A stretch of 64,000 nucleotides of DNA from Paenarthrobacter sp. AR 02 (GTDB lineage: Bacteria; Actinomycetota; Actinomycetes; Actinomycetales; Micrococcaceae). The stretch is taken from the NCBI RefSeq assembly GCF_021538675.1, contig NZ_JAJUKH010000010.1, positions 1 through 64,000 of the forward strand, in the 5' to 3' direction. The notes under the pieces were generated by a model, which saw only the letters and a list, made by a program, of their open reading frames with translations, ran no database searches and was not told the origin of the DNA. The position numbers were made by a program, and so were the translations under genes. This document shows, piece after piece, positions 34,188-43,684 of this stretch (positions are counted from its first letter, which is position 1; the number at the start of each line of letters is the position of its first letter).

Positions 34188-35498
34188 ATGAGTGAAATCT
34201 CTTCGCCAAATCGCGAACAGCGCAAATCGCTGATCGCCGGCGCGGTGGGCAATTTTGTTGAATGGTTCGATTACGGCATCTATGGGTTCCTGGCCGTCAC
34301 GATCTCTACGGTCTTTTTCCCCAGTGATGATCCAACGGCCGCCCTTCTGGCGACGTTTGGAATCTTTGCCCTGCCCGTCATCACGCGGCCGCTCGGAGGC
34401 GTATTTTTCGCCCGGTTTGGTGACACCATCGGTCGCAAACAAACGCTGTCGCTGGTGCTAATTCTGATGTCCCTGTCGACCGCAGGCATCGGTTTCATCC
34501 CCAGTTACGAAGCAATCGGAGTGGCCGCCCCCATCCTTTTGATCGTGGCCCGAATCATCCAGGGCTTCTCTGCCGGGGGTGAGTATGCCGGCGGTGCCGC
34601 CCTCATAGCAGAGTCCTCTCCCCCGGCAAAGCGGGGATTCCTCGTGAGCTTTATGCCCGCGAGCACGGGCCTTGGGTTGCTGGCCGGGTCATTGATGGCT
34701 TTCCTGCTCAGCTCCACTCTCAGCCCGGAGGCGATGCATGATTGGGGATGGCGAGTTGCCTTCATTCTCGCCCTGCCGCTAGGAGCGATCGGACTCTACA
34801 TTCGCCTGAAGCTGGAGGAAACCGACGCCTTTCGTGAGCTGGTCAGTACGGGCGATGTAGCCACGTCCCCCCTAAAAGAGACGATCTCCCAGCACGGCCA
34901 CCGCGTTCTGCAGGTAGCTGGCATCGCCTTGGCCCAAACCGTCTGCTACTACGTCCTGCTTGTCTACACGCCCACCTTCATGCGCACCGACTTGGGTCTG
35001 CAGCAATGGCAATCGCTCCTGAGCACATCCCTTGCCATCGCCTTCTACGTGGCCACCATCGTTGTCTCCGGCCGGATCTCCGACCGGACAGGACGCAAAC
35101 CCCTGATGATCATCGGTGGTGTACTCATGCTGCTCGCCGTTTTCCCCACCTTCTTCCTCATGCCGGTTGCACCCTTCTTCCTTGTGGCCACACTGCAGTC
35201 GCTGACCGGAGGCATTGCCCTGGGTATCTACACCGGACCGCTCGTGTGCAGCTGGGTCGAACTCTTCCCGACCCGGGTACGGTACTCCGGTGTAGCCGCA
35301 GGCTTTAGCCTCGCCGTCATCGTTTCAGTCTCATCTCCCTTTGTTCTCACCTGGCTGATTTCAACCACCGGAAGCAAACTCATGCCTGCGATCTACGTGG
35401 CTGCTTCATGCGTAGTCTCGCTCTTGACGCTCATCAAAACCCCGGAAACCGCTCCCGCCAAGGACAACGAAAATATCTTCGCCATGGAGAAGAACTAA
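34188..35498 (+). CDS. MFS transporter, metabolite:H+ symporter (MHS) type
   Basis: A 436-residue, twelve-span membrane protein starting at ATG 34188 (TAAGGAT upstream). The N terminus RKSLIAGAVGNFVEWFDYGI is the hallmark of the MHS subfamily (ProP, ShiA, citrate and dicarboxylate carriers). ARFGDTIGRKQ between spans 2-3 and GRISDRTGRKP between spans 8-9 are the MFS loop motifs. It imports an organic acid or zwitterion with protons. Its stop codon overlaps the amidase start (TAATG), so the two are coupled and the substrate is probably the amidase's amide or a product. Confidence 0.93.
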   Translation: MSEISSPNREQRKSLIAGAVGNFVEWFDYGIYGFLAVTISTVFFPSDDPTAALLATFGIFALPVITRPLGGVFFARFGDTIGRKQTLSLVLILMSLSTAGIGFIPSYEAIGVAAPILLIVARIIQGFSAGGEYAGGAALIAESSPPAKRGFLVSFMPASTGLGLLAGSLMAFLLSSTLSPEAMHDWGWRVAFILALPLGAIGLYIRLKLEETDAFRELVSTGDVATSPLKETISQHGHRVLQVAGIALAQTVCYYVLLVYTPTFMRTDLGLQQWQSLLSTSLAIAFYVATIVVSGRISDRTGRKPLMIIGGVLMLLAVFPTFFLMPVAPFFLVATLQSLTGGIALGIYTGPLVCSWVELFPTRVRYSGVAAGFSLAVIVSVSSPFVLTWLISTTGSKLMPAIYVAASCVVSLLTLIKTPETAPAKDNENIFAMEKN

Positions 35499-36943
35499 TG
35501 ATCAGCGCCCAGAACCCCGCCACGTCCGCGCCCAACGTCTGCGCCCTGTCCATCGACGAGCTACGGAAGGAGTATTCCGAAGGCAGCCTCTCCCCAGTCG
35601 AGGTAGCCCATGCCCATTTGGAGCGCATCGAAGCGGAAAACCCTCGACTCAACGCCTACGTCACGGTCACGGCAGAACAAGCACTGGTTGATGCCCAACG
35701 GGCAGAACATGTCTGGACCCACCAACCCGAGGACGCTCCGCCCTTGCTCGGGGTCCCGTTCGCCATCAAGGACCTGATGCCTACAAAGGGCATCCGGACA
35801 AGCAAAGGATCTCTGGCAACCTCAGCATGGATTCCCGAGAACAACTCCCCGCTGGCCACTCGCCTGCTGCAGGCAGGGGGGACACTGCTAGGCAAAACCA
35901 CCACCTCTGAACTTGGCTGGAAAGCAGACTCCGGCAACCCAGTCAACGGACCGGCCCGTAACCCGCATGATCCATCCAAAACCGCAGGCGGATCCAGCGG
36001 AGGAGCAGCCGCTGCAGTCGCCGCCGGCCTGGCAACAGTTTCCCAGGGCGGCGACGGCGCAGGTTCCGTCAGGATCCCCGCCGCATTCTGCGGGGTGGTC
36101 GGCATCAAACCAGGGACAGGTGTCATCCCCTACTACCCGCCGACACCGCTTTCCTCCATCGTCGCCAACGGATCATTCGGACGCACTGTCCGCGATGCGG
36201 CCATACTCTTGGACGTCATGGCAGGGCCGGACCCCCGTGACCCCAGCTCGGTCCTTCGCCATCACGGCCAATACCGCAGGGTATGCGACCAGAGCCCGGG
36301 CACGCTGCGCATCGCGTACGTACCCAACTGGGGCGGCCGAAGGGCCGAACCTGAACTCGAGCATGCCGCCGACCATGCCGCGGCTAAGCTTCGTGCAGCA
36401 GGGCATTCAGTCGACTTCATCGACAACAGTCCCGAGGATCGCTTCGACTTGCTCCACACCATCTGGACGACGGGTTTTGCTTCAATTGTCGAGTCAGCGC
36501 AGAAGGGTGTTGACGCAGGCCTTGCGCGAGTTGTTGATCAGGCAGTTGGATTCAGTGGAGCAGATCTGGCCAAAGCACACCTGCAACGGCAGGTGTACAA
36601 AGCAGAAGTCGCAGAGTTCTTCAGCAGCTACGATCTGCTTTTGACGCCAACGACCTCCGTTGCCGCCTTCGCAGCCGGGGACGACAACCCCGACAACGTG
36701 AACGGAATTCCTGCAAACTATCTGGACTGGGCATGGTTCACTTACGCCTTCAACCTGAGCGAACATCCCGCAGTCTCACTCCCCCACGGATCCACCCAGG
36801 CCGGGCTCCCCACGGGAATTCAGCTGGTGGCGCACCACGGTTGTGAAGAAAAGCTCGTCGCGGCCGCAGCCGAGGCAGAACGGGTTCTTCAAGCAGCCGG
36901 GAGCCGCAGCATGGGACGAGCCGCGGAAAATCTCAAGGTATAA
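35498..36943 (+). CDS. amidase-signature family amidase
   Basis: A 481-residue enzyme with the Ser-cisSer-Lys triad: Lys91 in FAIKDLMP, the Gly/Ser-rich GGSSGG at 164-169 and the nucleophile Ser190 in GGDGAGSVRIPAAFCG. It hydrolyses a carboxylic amide to acid plus ammonia; substrate class cannot be read from the sequence. The ATG shares one base with the MFS stop. Nearby acetamidase/formamidase suggests the region is devoted to amide nitrogen or carbon use. Confidence 0.93.
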   Translation: MISAQNPATSAPNVCALSIDELRKEYSEGSLSPVEVAHAHLERIEAENPRLNAYVTVTAEQALVDAQRAEHVWTHQPEDAPPLLGVPFAIKDLMPTKGIRTSKGSLATSAWIPENNSPLATRLLQAGGTLLGKTTTSELGWKADSGNPVNGPARNPHDPSKTAGGSSGGAAAAVAAGLATVSQGGDGAGSVRIPAAFCGVVGIKPGTGVIPYYPPTPLSSIVANGSFGRTVRDAAILLDVMAGPDPRDPSSVLRHHGQYRRVCDQSPGTLRIAYVPNWGGRRAEPELEHAADHAAAKLRAAGHSVDFIDNSPEDRFDLLHTIWTTGFASIVESAQKGVDAGLARVVDQAVGFSGADLAKAHLQRQVYKAEVAEFFSSYDLLLTPTTSVAAFAAGDDNPDNVNGIPANYLDWAWFTYAFNLSEHPAVSLPHGSTQAGLPTGIQLVAHHGCEEKLVAAAAEAERVLQAAGSRSMGRAAENLKV

Positions 36944-36948
36944 AGGCA

Positions 36949-36986
36949 GGGCGGGGTCGAAGTGCACAGCTCTTGTGACCCCGCCC
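36949..36986. terminator. hairpin between convergent operons
   Basis: GGGCGGGGTC (36949-36958) pairs with GACCCCGCCC (36977-36986). It lies just after the amidase stop and before the convergent acetamidase gene; no T-tract, so the termination role is likely but not certain. Confidence 0.6.
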
Positions 36987-37054
36987 GGTCCTGGCGCCAG
37001 GAAGAACCCTCGGAGCTTGCGGGGAAGGCCTATGTTCGGCTCAGCTCGGGACCC

Positions 37055-38068
37055 TTATTGGGCGGCGCGCATGTACTCTCGTGCCGATAAACGGAGCCGC
37101 TCGTGTATTCCGCCATACGCAACAGCGGACTTGAGGGCACGCTTGGGCAACTTGGCAACCATTGTGTAATTCGGGTCGCAGACGTTGGCAGTGGACGCTA
37201 ATCCTAGCTGGCTCACTAACTGAAGTGCGTCAAGGATCGCCAAGCCAGTGAGCTCGGAGGTCCACTCCACAAGATCTTTTTGGCTGATCCTGAAGGCGTC
37301 CTCAAGGGGCCTGGCAGAACCCGAACTCATAATGAATTCATCGGACTCAAGCCGGGGCCAGACGATGCTCTCGTCCTTGACGACGTCGACCACAATCACA
37401 GAGTTCATGGCCGATTCCAGGCCTGTCCCGCACACTTCCCCTTCACCCTGGCGTGCATGTCCATCACCCAGCGAAAGCATTGCGCCAGGGACGTTCACCG
37501 GGAGGTAAAGCGTCGTGCCGGCGCGCACCTCGGGGGTGTCCATGTTGCCCCCATGGGTGTGTGGTGTCTTGGTGAGCCGTACTTCACCGTGTGCCGGCGC
37601 CACGCCCACCGTGCCCAGCATCGGATCCAGCGGCAGAGTCAACGAAAAGTCCGAATCGCCAGCGTGGAACGTTGCGGTGCCTTCCTCCACATCAATGTCG
37701 TACCGCCAGACGCGTTCCTCCATGGGCTGGTTCAACAGTGCCGTTTCCATGGTTGCCGCCAGAGCACCGAACCTGGGCTGGACACACGATACGGCGTAGG
37801 CCCGGGCGGGAACTATCGAGACGAAATGAACAGCCAGGATGTCTCCGGGCACAGCACCAAGAACCTCGATGGGACCGGACACGGGATTCCTCAGGCCGAT
37901 GGGTTCCAGTGAACTGGGGAGATCACCCGGTCCACGAATCTGCCCGCCGTAACAGTCTTCCGTCCATACCTGGACGGCATCACCGGGGCTGATGGCCAGG
38001 AGCGGTTCCTTGCCGCCAAAAACGTAAGAGTAGTCCGCCGGGTGGGGAGCTAGCGTGTGGATTTTCAT
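37055..38068 (-). CDS. acetamidase/formamidase family protein
   Basis: A 337-residue enzyme of the FmdA/AmdA family. HTHGGNMDTPEVRAGTTLYL and LGDGHARQGEGEVCGTGLES are the family's metal and active-site segments, and the N terminus MKIHTLAPHPADYSYVFGG fits. It hydrolyses short amides such as formamide or acetamide to the acid and ammonia. It is transcribed toward the amidase and lies downstream of the LysR gene on the same strand, 110 bases apart, so it may be co-regulated by it. Confidence 0.92.
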   Translation of the reverse strand: MKIHTLAPHPADYSYVFGGKEPLLAISPGDAVQVWTEDCYGGQIRGPGDLPSSLEPIGLRNPVSGPIEVLGAVPGDILAVHFVSIVPARAYAVSCVQPRFGALAATMETALLNQPMEERVWRYDIDVEEGTATFHAGDSDFSLTLPLDPMLGTVGVAPAHGEVRLTKTPHTHGGNMDTPEVRAGTTLYLPVNVPGAMLSLGDGHARQGEGEVCGTGLESAMNSVIVVDVVKDESIVWPRLESDEFIMSSGSARPLEDAFRISQKDLVEWTSELTGLAILDALQLVSQLGLASTANVCDPNYTMVAKLPKRALKSAVAYGGIHERLRLSAREYMRAAQ

Positions 38069-38178
38069 GAACCTGCTGTATTCCCATCGCGTGGCTGTGG
38101 TGCGAGGTGGTGGGGTCCGCGTTCGGGGGCTGATGGCATTTCGACCGTTAGTCAGCCATAACGGGGGCCTTGCGTGGA

Positions 38179-39156
38179 TTAGCTCGCGTTGATTGTCTGT
38201 TCCCTGGAATCGGCACGCCCGGTTCTTTCTGACGGTACGGTGGGGATGCGTTGTTCCGGGCGGACTTTAGCCAGCAGGGTCCCTTCAGCGAGCTGTGCGA
38301 TCCGTCGCGTTGCCGGAGACAGATAGGATGACTCGCGCTGTACAAGGGCAAGGGTGTCGTACAGCGGCTCGGCAAACGGGACTGTCTTGATGTTCTTCGG
38401 GAAGCCCGGCCCTTCGGCGATGGTCCTACACACGATGGTCCCCGCGGCGCCGGTTGATACCAGGTTCAGGGCTGTCTCAACATGCTCGACTTCGATGTCC
38501 GGGACTATCTTCAGGCCGCGCAGCTGTGCCCGTTCCTGGATTTGCTTCCTCGTGGGGTCATTCCAGCCAGCGTAGGCGTCGTAGAGAATGACCTTTGACT
38601 CAGCAAACTCTTCAATGGTCATCGGCCCTCTTCGGGGGCTGCGTGTCGTAGAGGCATACAAGACCTCATCGCGGAAGAGGGGTTTGACCACAAGCCCCCG
38701 TTCCAAAACGGGCAAAACCACCAGCCCGGCTTCGATTTCTCCGTTCGCCACTGACTCGGCAACGAGGGAGGAGTTCAGACCGACCAGACGGACCTTGACC
38801 TTCGGGTAGCGCTTATGAAAGCGCTGGACCAAGTCAGAGAGGTCGTAATACCCAGCGTTACGCAGTACTCCGAAGGTGCACACGCCACCCTCAAGGGAAG
38901 TTATCGAACGAAGCGCTTGGATTCCATTGTCGAATGAGGTCACGGTCTGCTGGGCATGGTCGCGGAGCTCGATGGCCGCGTTGGTCGGGTGGAGCCTCCT
39001 GCCGCCTCGGGTGAAGAGGCTCAGCCCTACCTCCTGTTCCAAACGCGAGATCAGTTCCGACACCGACGCCTGACTCGTATTGAGTTGATTGGCAGCAGCG
39101 GTGAACGAACCGAGTTCGTACGCGGCGAGAAAGGCCTTCAGCTGGGCAAGAGTCAC
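38179..39156 (-). CDS. LysR-family transcriptional regulator
   Basis: A 325-residue regulator with an N-terminal HTH (MTLAQLKAFLAAYELGSFTA, AANQLNTSQASVSELISRLE, residues 1-60) and a LysR substrate-binding domain (VCTFGVLRNAGYYDLSDLVQ, GEIEAGLVVLP). It starts at GTG 39156 and is divergent from the HisD-like/ABC operon, the standard arrangement for a LysR activator. The direct repeats at 39331-39380 are the probable binding sites. Confidence 0.93.
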   Translation of the reverse strand: MTLAQLKAFLAAYELGSFTAAANQLNTSQASVSELISRLEQEVGLSLFTRGGRRLHPTNAAIELRDHAQQTVTSFDNGIQALRSITSLEGGVCTFGVLRNAGYYDLSDLVQRFHKRYPKVKVRLVGLNSSLVAESVANGEIEAGLVVLPVLERGLVVKPLFRDEVLYASTTRSPRRGPMTIEEFAESKVILYDAYAGWNDPTRKQIQERAQLRGLKIVPDIEVEHVETALNLVSTGAAGTIVCRTIAEGPGFPKNIKTVPFAEPLYDTLALVQRESSYLSPATRRIAQLAEGTLLAKVRPEQRIPTVPSERTGRADSREQTINAS

Positions 39157-39330
39157 AGGGCAATCTTATGGCAAGAGCGTAACAGTCAGGTTAACCCTTA
39201 AGATTTTTTCTCGAGATCTGCAGGCAAGACAACCAACCCATTCTTCGGAAAGGGAAGCGAAGTTAAACGCTTTTACCCAATGATCACAGGGAGTTAGGTC
39301 CCCCGATGAGAGAAAATGTGATGCCTATCG

Positions 39331-39380
39331 CATAGGGTTATCCGATGATATTTATAATAGTTCATAGGGTTGTGCGATGG
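39331..39380 (+). promoter_or_regulatory. promoter and direct-repeat LysR sites of the HisD-like operon
   Basis: CATAGGGTTATCCGATG (39331-39347) and CATAGGGTTGTGCGATG (39363-39379) are near-identical direct repeats, 32 bases apart. A perfect TATAAT -10 box lies between them (39353-39358) with no good -35, as expected for an activator-dependent promoter. Transcription would start near 39365, only about 40 bases before the chosen start codon and inside the second repeat. Confidence 0.6.
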
Positions 39381-39405
39381 ATTGGTGCTACCTACCGTTA
39401 GTGCC

Positions 39406-40725
39406 ATGCAGATCAACGAAGCCGATAAGGCATTCATCAACGGAAACTTCGAAGTCATCAAGGAACCGGCCGTTGGAGGCGTGCCGGCACAGCGGCTTCC
39501 CGCTGTCATCGAAACGGTCTCTGAGATGCTCAGCGACATTGAGAAGAACGGCATCGACGCCGTCATCAAGTACTCGCAGAAACTTGACGGCTGGGCCGGT
39601 GACGACATTGAAATCAGCCAGGCCCAACTGGCCAAGACCGGTGACGAGTTGTCACCGGAGCTGCGTGAGGCCCTTGCAGCAGGTGCCGAGCGCACTCGCC
39701 TGTTCGCTGTCGAGCAGCGTGAACACCTGACGGACTTTGAAACCGAAATCCTCCCCGGCGTTTTCGCTGGGCAGCGCTATACCCCCGTCCCTCGCGTCGG
39801 TGCCTACCTTCCCGCAGGACAGTTCCCGATCCTGGCCAGCGCCTTCATGACTGTCGGTGTGGCTAAGGCAGCCGGAGTCCCCACCGTTATCGCTTGCACA
39901 CCGCCTACCAGCCCTACTGGCGGACATCCGGCGGTCCTGCATGCGGCTTACTTGTCCGGAGTTGATCGCGCGTTCGCTGTCGGCGGCGTCCAGGGCCTGG
40001 CCGCCATGGCTTTCGGCCTTCTCGGTGAGCAGCCCGCCGATATCCTTGTTGGCGCTGGTAACGCCTACGTCACCGAAGCAAAGCGTCAGCTGTTCGGCCG
40101 TGTTGGCATCGATCTTCTGGCTGGACCTTCCGAAGTGGCTGTCATCGCCGACGAGACCGCCGATCCTGAGCTCGTCGCAGCCGACCTCCTCGGCCAGGCA
40201 GAACACGGCGTCCTCTCCCCCGCTTCCCTGGTCACCACGGACCGCGCTTTTGGTGAGGACGTGATCCGCCACATCGAAAAGCAGCTCGAAACCCTCGCCA
40301 CCCGTCACATCGCCGGCCCGGCCTGGCGCGACTACGGCACCGTTTATGTGGCCGAAGACCGCGAGACGGCCGTGGAAATCATGGACATACTGGCACCGGA
40401 ACACCTCGAGATCCAGACCAGCGACGACAGCTACTACCACGACAACCTGAAGAACTATGGCTCCATCTTCCTCGGCGCCTGGTCCACCGTCGCCTACTCC
40501 GATAAGGGCATCTCCGGCACGAACCACGTTTTGCCGACCGGACGCGGCGCCAAGTCCTCTGCTGGCCTGTCCGTGTCCCGGTTCCTGAAGCCGCTGACCT
40601 TCCAGCGCGTCGAAAAGGAAGCCACCCCCCGCCTGGCCAACTACGTAGCCTCCATCTCCGCTTTCGAAGGAATGGAAGCCCACCGTGCCACCGCAACCCT
40701 CCGTCTCGACCGTTTCAACCGCTAG
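39406..40725 (+). CDS. histidinol dehydrogenase-like NAD-dependent enzyme (catabolic HisD paralogue)
   Basis: A 439-residue HisD-fold protein: VGAYLPAGQFPILASAFMTV, VGGVQGLAAMAFGL, LVGAGNAYVTEAKRQLFG and DLLAGPSEVAVIADETADPE are the family's NAD and Zn regions, and GTNHVLPTGRGAKSSAGLSV carries the conserved His. HisD enzymes oxidise an alcohol to the acid in two steps. Position outside any his operon, with an ABC importer and ThDP enzyme, points to a catabolic paralogue such as the sulfopropanediol dehydrogenases (HpsN), but the substrate is unproven. The ATG at 39406 lacks a clear ribosome-binding site; an in-frame GTG at 39370 just after the predicted transcript start is an alternative. Confidence 0.88.
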   Translation: MQINEADKAFINGNFEVIKEPAVGGVPAQRLPAVIETVSEMLSDIEKNGIDAVIKYSQKLDGWAGDDIEISQAQLAKTGDELSPELREALAAGAERTRLFAVEQREHLTDFETEILPGVFAGQRYTPVPRVGAYLPAGQFPILASAFMTVGVAKAAGVPTVIACTPPTSPTGGHPAVLHAAYLSGVDRAFAVGGVQGLAAMAFGLLGEQPADILVGAGNAYVTEAKRQLFGRVGIDLLAGPSEVAVIADETADPELVAADLLGQAEHGVLSPASLVTTDRAFGEDVIRHIEKQLETLATRHIAGPAWRDYGTVYVAEDRETAVEIMDILAPEHLEIQTSDDSYYHDNLKNYGSIFLGAWSTVAYSDKGISGTNHVLPTGRGAKSSAGLSVSRFLKPLTFQRVEKEATPRLANYVASISAFEGMEAHRATATLRLDRFNR

Positions 40726-40753
40726 CCAACACCCTTCAAACAAAGGCAAACCG

Positions 40754-41557
40754 ATGAAAAGTTCCAGTAAATTGGGCAAGCGGCTTGGGGCGCTGCTGCC
40801 GATGGCCGTAGCCGCAGCCGTGGCCCTGTCGGCCTGTGGTGGTGGAAGCTCCGGATCCAGCACCGAGCAGAAGACCCTGACGATCGCAACCTCGAACGAC
40901 GCGCCGTTCTCCTTCACGGACGCCAGCAGCGGACAGCTGACAGGCATCGACGGCGAAATGATCAACGCGATCGCCGAAGCCAAGGGATGGAAGGTCAAGA
41001 CCTTCGTCACCGACTTCAACACACTGATCCCAGCCCTGCAAGCGAAGAAGGCCGATGTCATCGTCGACGCGATGTACATCACCGACAAGCGCAAGGAGCA
41101 GATTAACTTCACCGACCCCTGGTACGTCCAGGGCGAGGGCATGCTGGTTCCCGGCGATTCCACGCTGAAGAGCCGCGACGACGTCAAGGGCAAAGTCCTC
41201 GGCGCCCAGACCGGAACGGTCTTCACCGATTTCATCGGAACCCTCGGGGCGAGCCAGACGAAATTCTTCGACTCCCAGGCCGCTTTGATCTCAGCCGTTG
41301 AGAACAAGCAGGTCGACGCTGCCTTCACCGACAGCGCTGTCGTCGCCTACAGCCTGGTGCAGAAGCCCAACCCCAAGATCAAGCTGGTATCCCCCTACAC
41401 CCCGTACTACCCTGGCACGATCGGTGCAGGTGTCCGCAAGGACGACTCCCAGCTCCTGGCTGATCTGAACTCAGGCCTGGCCGAACTGAAGAAGTCTCCG
41501 AAATACCTGGAGATCCTCAAGAAGTACGGACTCGGCGAAGACAACGTGTCGAAGTAA
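40754..41557 (+). CDS. polar amino-acid-type ABC substrate-binding lipoprotein
   Basis: A 267-residue lipoprotein: basic start (MKSSSKLGKRLG), hydrophobic core and lipobox VALSAC. The mature part is a type II periplasmic-binding fold of family 3 (LTIATSNDAPFSFTDASSGQ, DFNTLIPALQAKKADVIVDA). Such proteins bind amino acids, opines or related amines. It is 28 bases after the HisD-like gene and followed by the matching permease and ATPase, so uptake and oxidation are in one operon. Confidence 0.92.
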   Translation: MKSSSKLGKRLGALLPMAVAAAVALSACGGGSSGSSTEQKTLTIATSNDAPFSFTDASSGQLTGIDGEMINAIAEAKGWKVKTFVTDFNTLIPALQAKKADVIVDAMYITDKRKEQINFTDPWYVQGEGMLVPGDSTLKSRDDVKGKVLGAQTGTVFTDFIGTLGASQTKFFDSQAALISAVENKQVDAAFTDSAVVAYSLVQKPNPKIKLVSPYTPYYPGTIGAGVRKDDSQLLADLNSGLAELKKSPKYLEILKKYGLGEDNVSK

Positions 41558-41570
41558 TTCCTGAAAGGTC

Positions 41571-41605
41571 CGGCCCCGGTAACACCCTCCTGGCGCCCGG
41601 GGCCG
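41571..41605 (+). terminator. intercistronic hairpin (attenuator) after the binding-protein gene
   Basis: CGGCCCCGG / CCGGGGCCG flank a 17-base loop just after the binding-protein stop. Such hairpins protect the upstream mRNA and lower permease expression relative to the binding protein. Confidence 0.6.
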
Positions 41606-41660
41606 GGCCCTACAGAATTCCCCACGACCGTGACTGACCCGCACGTTAGGTAACTTTCCG

Positions 41661-42314
41661 ATGGATTTCATCAACAACACCCTCGCAGTGTTCCCGGCGC
41701 TCATTGGAGCGGTGCCCGTTGTACTGCAACTCGCTCTCGGAGCGATGGCCCTTGCTCTGGTCCTGGGCCTGCTCGTCGCCCTGGCAAGGATCTCAAACTT
41801 CAAGATCCTCCGCGCCATTTCCACCGTTTACGTGGAAGTCCTCCGCGGAACCCCTTTGCTTGTCCAGCTCGTCTACATCTTCTTCGTACTCCCCAGCGTT
41901 GGTGTGGAGATCGAACCGATTCCCGCCGGCATCCTCGGGCTCGGCCTGAACTATGCCGCATACCTCTCCGAAGTGTTCCGTTCAGCGATCCTGTCCGTTG
42001 AGCACGGACAAACCGAAGCTGCCCTCTCCCTGGGCTACACACCGAACAAGACCCTGTGGAAGGTCGTCATTCCACAGTCATTCGTTGTATCCATGGGGCC
42101 GATCGGCAACTACTTCATCGCCATGATCAAAGACACGGCACTGGCCTCCGTTATTGCTGTCACGGAAATCCTGAAAACAGCCAACATCCTAAACAGCCAG
42201 ACGTTCCAGACCACCGCGATCTACACCGCAGCAGCGTTGCTGTACCTCATCATCAGCCTTCCACTCTCACGCATCGTGATTGTGCTTGAACGAAAGGCAC
42301 GGGCCATTGGCTGA
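41661..42314 (+). CDS. amino-acid ABC transporter permease
   Basis: A 217-residue inner-membrane protein of the HisM/GlnP type with about five spans. The N-terminal span [20 protein letters not shown], the family segment [20 protein letters not shown] and the ATPase-contact loop ([20 protein letters not shown]) are present. One permease gene only, so it would act as a homodimer. It overlaps the ATPase gene by eight bases. Confidence 0.93.
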   Translation: MDFINNTLAVFPALIGAVPVVLQLALGAMALALVLGLLVALARISNFKILRAISTVYVEVLRGTPLLVQLVYIFFVLPSVGVEIEPIPAGILGLGLNYAAYLSEVFRSAILSVEHGQTEAALSLGYTPNKTLWKVVIPQSFVVSMGPIGNYFIAMIKDTALASVIAVTEILKTANILNSQTFQTTAIYTAAALLYLIISLPLSRIVIVLERKARAIG

Positions 42315-43152
42315 GAACACAGTCATCAGCATCCAGGACGTTCACAAGACGTACGTTCTGTCCTCAAAGCCGTCTTTCTGGGCCCGTATCACCGGCCGTA
42401 CTCAGGCGGAGAAGCGCCTGGAAGTCCTCAAGGGCGTGGACCTGGACATTCACCGCGGTGAGACAGTCGTCATCCTCGGCTCCAGCGGTTCCGGAAAGAG
42501 CACATTGCTGCGGTGCATCAACAAGCTCGAAACCATCGAAGGCGGCCGGATCTACGTCAACGGCCACCTGATTGGATACGAGGAAAAGGACGGCCAGCTG
42601 GTCGCCGAGAAACCCTCCCTGACGGCCAAAAAACGGACCGACATCGGCTTCGTTTTCCAGCACTTCAACCTCTTCCTGAACAAGACCGCCCTGGGCAATG
42701 TCATGGCACCACTGCGGGACGTTAAAGGATTATCAGCAGCAGACGCACGCAAGAAGGCGCTGCCGAACCTGGAAATGGTCGGTCTTGGCGACAGGGCGGA
42801 AAACTTCCCCAGCCGCCTCTCCGGTGGCCAGAAGCAACGCGTGGCCATCGCCCGAGCCCTGGCAATGGAACCAAGCGTCATGCTCTTTGACGAACCCACC
42901 TCAGCCCTTGACCCCGAGCTGGTGGGCGAAGTGTTGTCGGTGATCAAGAAGATCGCGCAACAGGGCACCACCATGGCGATCGTGACCCATGAAATGCAGT
43001 TCGCCCGTGAGATTGCCGACCGCATCGTGATCATGGACCAGGGCGTCATCGTCGAGCAAGGACACCCCGAGGCGATCTTCACCAACCCCCAGCACCCCAA
43101 GACCAGAGCCCTCCTTAAGCGCTCCGGCATCGTCCCGCCCCAGGACAAATAG
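42307..43152 (+). CDS. amino-acid ABC transporter ATP-binding protein
   Basis: A 281-residue ABC ATPase: Walker [11 protein letters not shown]-loop VFQHFNLF, signature LSGGQKQR, Walker [14 protein letters not shown] and switch His in VTHEM. Translation starts at TTG 42307 inside the permease's end, with AAAGG ten bases upstream. An insertion around residues 20-35 ([20 protein letters not shown]) and another after Walker A ([15 protein letters not shown]) make it longer than the 240-250 residues usual for GlnQ-type proteins. Confidence 0.93.
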   Translation: MAENTVISIQDVHKTYVLSSKPSFWARITGRTQAEKRLEVLKGVDLDIHRGETVVILGSSGSGKSTLLRCINKLETIEGGRIYVNGHLIGYEEKDGQLVAEKPSLTAKKRTDIGFVFQHFNLFLNKTALGNVMAPLRDVKGLSAADARKKALPNLEMVGLGDRAENFPSRLSGGQKQRVAIARALAMEPSVMLFDEPTSALDPELVGEVLSVIKKIAQQGTTMAIVTHEMQFAREIADRIVIMDQGVIVEQGHPEAIFTNPQHPKTRALLKRSGIVPPQDK

Positions 43153-43160
43153 GTGAACCT

Positions 43161-43187
43161 GTGGCTCCGTGTAGTCCCCGGAGCCAC
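43161..43187 (+). terminator. hairpin after the ABC genes
   Basis: GTGGCTCC (43161-43168) and GGAGCCAC (43180-43187) form a perfect 8-bp stem. No T-run follows, so it may be an attenuator rather than a full terminator; the small genes that follow would depend on readthrough. Confidence 0.55.
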
Positions 43188-43246
43188 GGGTTGAGCTCTT
43201 TGAACTATCTCTTCCCACTGACCCCGAAAAGTGCCAGCCCACGACG

Positions 43247-43513
43247 ATGAAAGACACCATGAAGAAGCGGATTCCGACAAAGCCAGCTAAGCTCACAGGC
43301 CGTAAAACCCAGAGCAAGACCGGTGACCATTGCCCCGTTACCGGATGGTGGACTCCGGCGACCCGCAGCTCTGAGCCGCAATTTCTGACAGAGGGATCCA
43401 TCATGCCCACCAACGACGGCGTTGGTGTGACGTGGGAGATCGAAAAGGGACCCGCCGCCCGCAAGCAGCGCTACAGCCTCCACGCACCAGGAGCACACCT
43501 TGACAGTCTTTGA
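43247..43513 (+). CDS. small hypothetical protein with CPVTGWW motif, 88 aa
   Basis: A basic N terminus (MKDTMKKRIPTKPAKLTGRK) is followed by GDHCPVTGWWTPA and EPQFLTEGSIMPT, then VGVTWEIEKG. The Cys-Pro...Gly-Trp-Trp segment suggests a small structured domain, perhaps metal-binding, but the family was not recognised. It lies between the ABC genes and the ThDP enzyme in the same operon. Its end overlaps the next small ORF by 14 bases. Confidence 0.6.
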   Translation: MKDTMKKRIPTKPAKLTGRKTQSKTGDHCPVTGWWTPATRSSEPQFLTEGSIMPTNDGVGVTWEIEKGPAARKQRYSLHAPGAHLDSL

Positions 43514-43625
43514 GAACCAAGGCTCGGTCCAGCTGCAGGTCCGGCCCGGCGGGGAGCCATCGGCAGAAGCAACAGAGACCTGCGATGTCGCATGCTTTTT
43601 CTGCGCCGGCCCAGAAACCGACTAG
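43500..43625 (+). CDS. Cys-rich 41-aa peptide, translationally coupled
   Basis: A TTG at 43500 with CAGGAG seven bases upstream opens a 41-codon frame inside the end of the preceding gene. The peptide ends TCDVACFFCAGPETD, giving a C-x3-C-x2-C motif close to the C terminus, and begins with a short strand-rich part (TVFENQGSVQLQVRPGGEP). The C-terminal Cys cluster resembles peptides that carry metal, FeS or thioether-modified cysteines. No modification enzyme is nearby, so function is open. It is too short to be found by ordinary length cut-offs. Confidence 0.5.
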   Translation: MTVFENQGSVQLQVRPGGEPSAEATETCDVACFFCAGPETD

Positions 43626-43684
43626 CCGAATCGCCGCCCGGGCGAAAACCGACACCGTCTTATAACCAAGGAAGCGAAAGTCCC

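Noticed and set aside
39406..40725. calling the HisD-like gene the biosynthetic hisD
   Set aside because: No other histidine biosynthesis genes are nearby, and it leads a transport/catabolic operon under a LysR gene.
39652..41328. 558-codon open frame on the minus strand
   Set aside because: It is antisense to the HisD-like and binding-protein genes, which have clear family motifs. Long antisense frames are expected in GC-rich DNA and this one has no motif.
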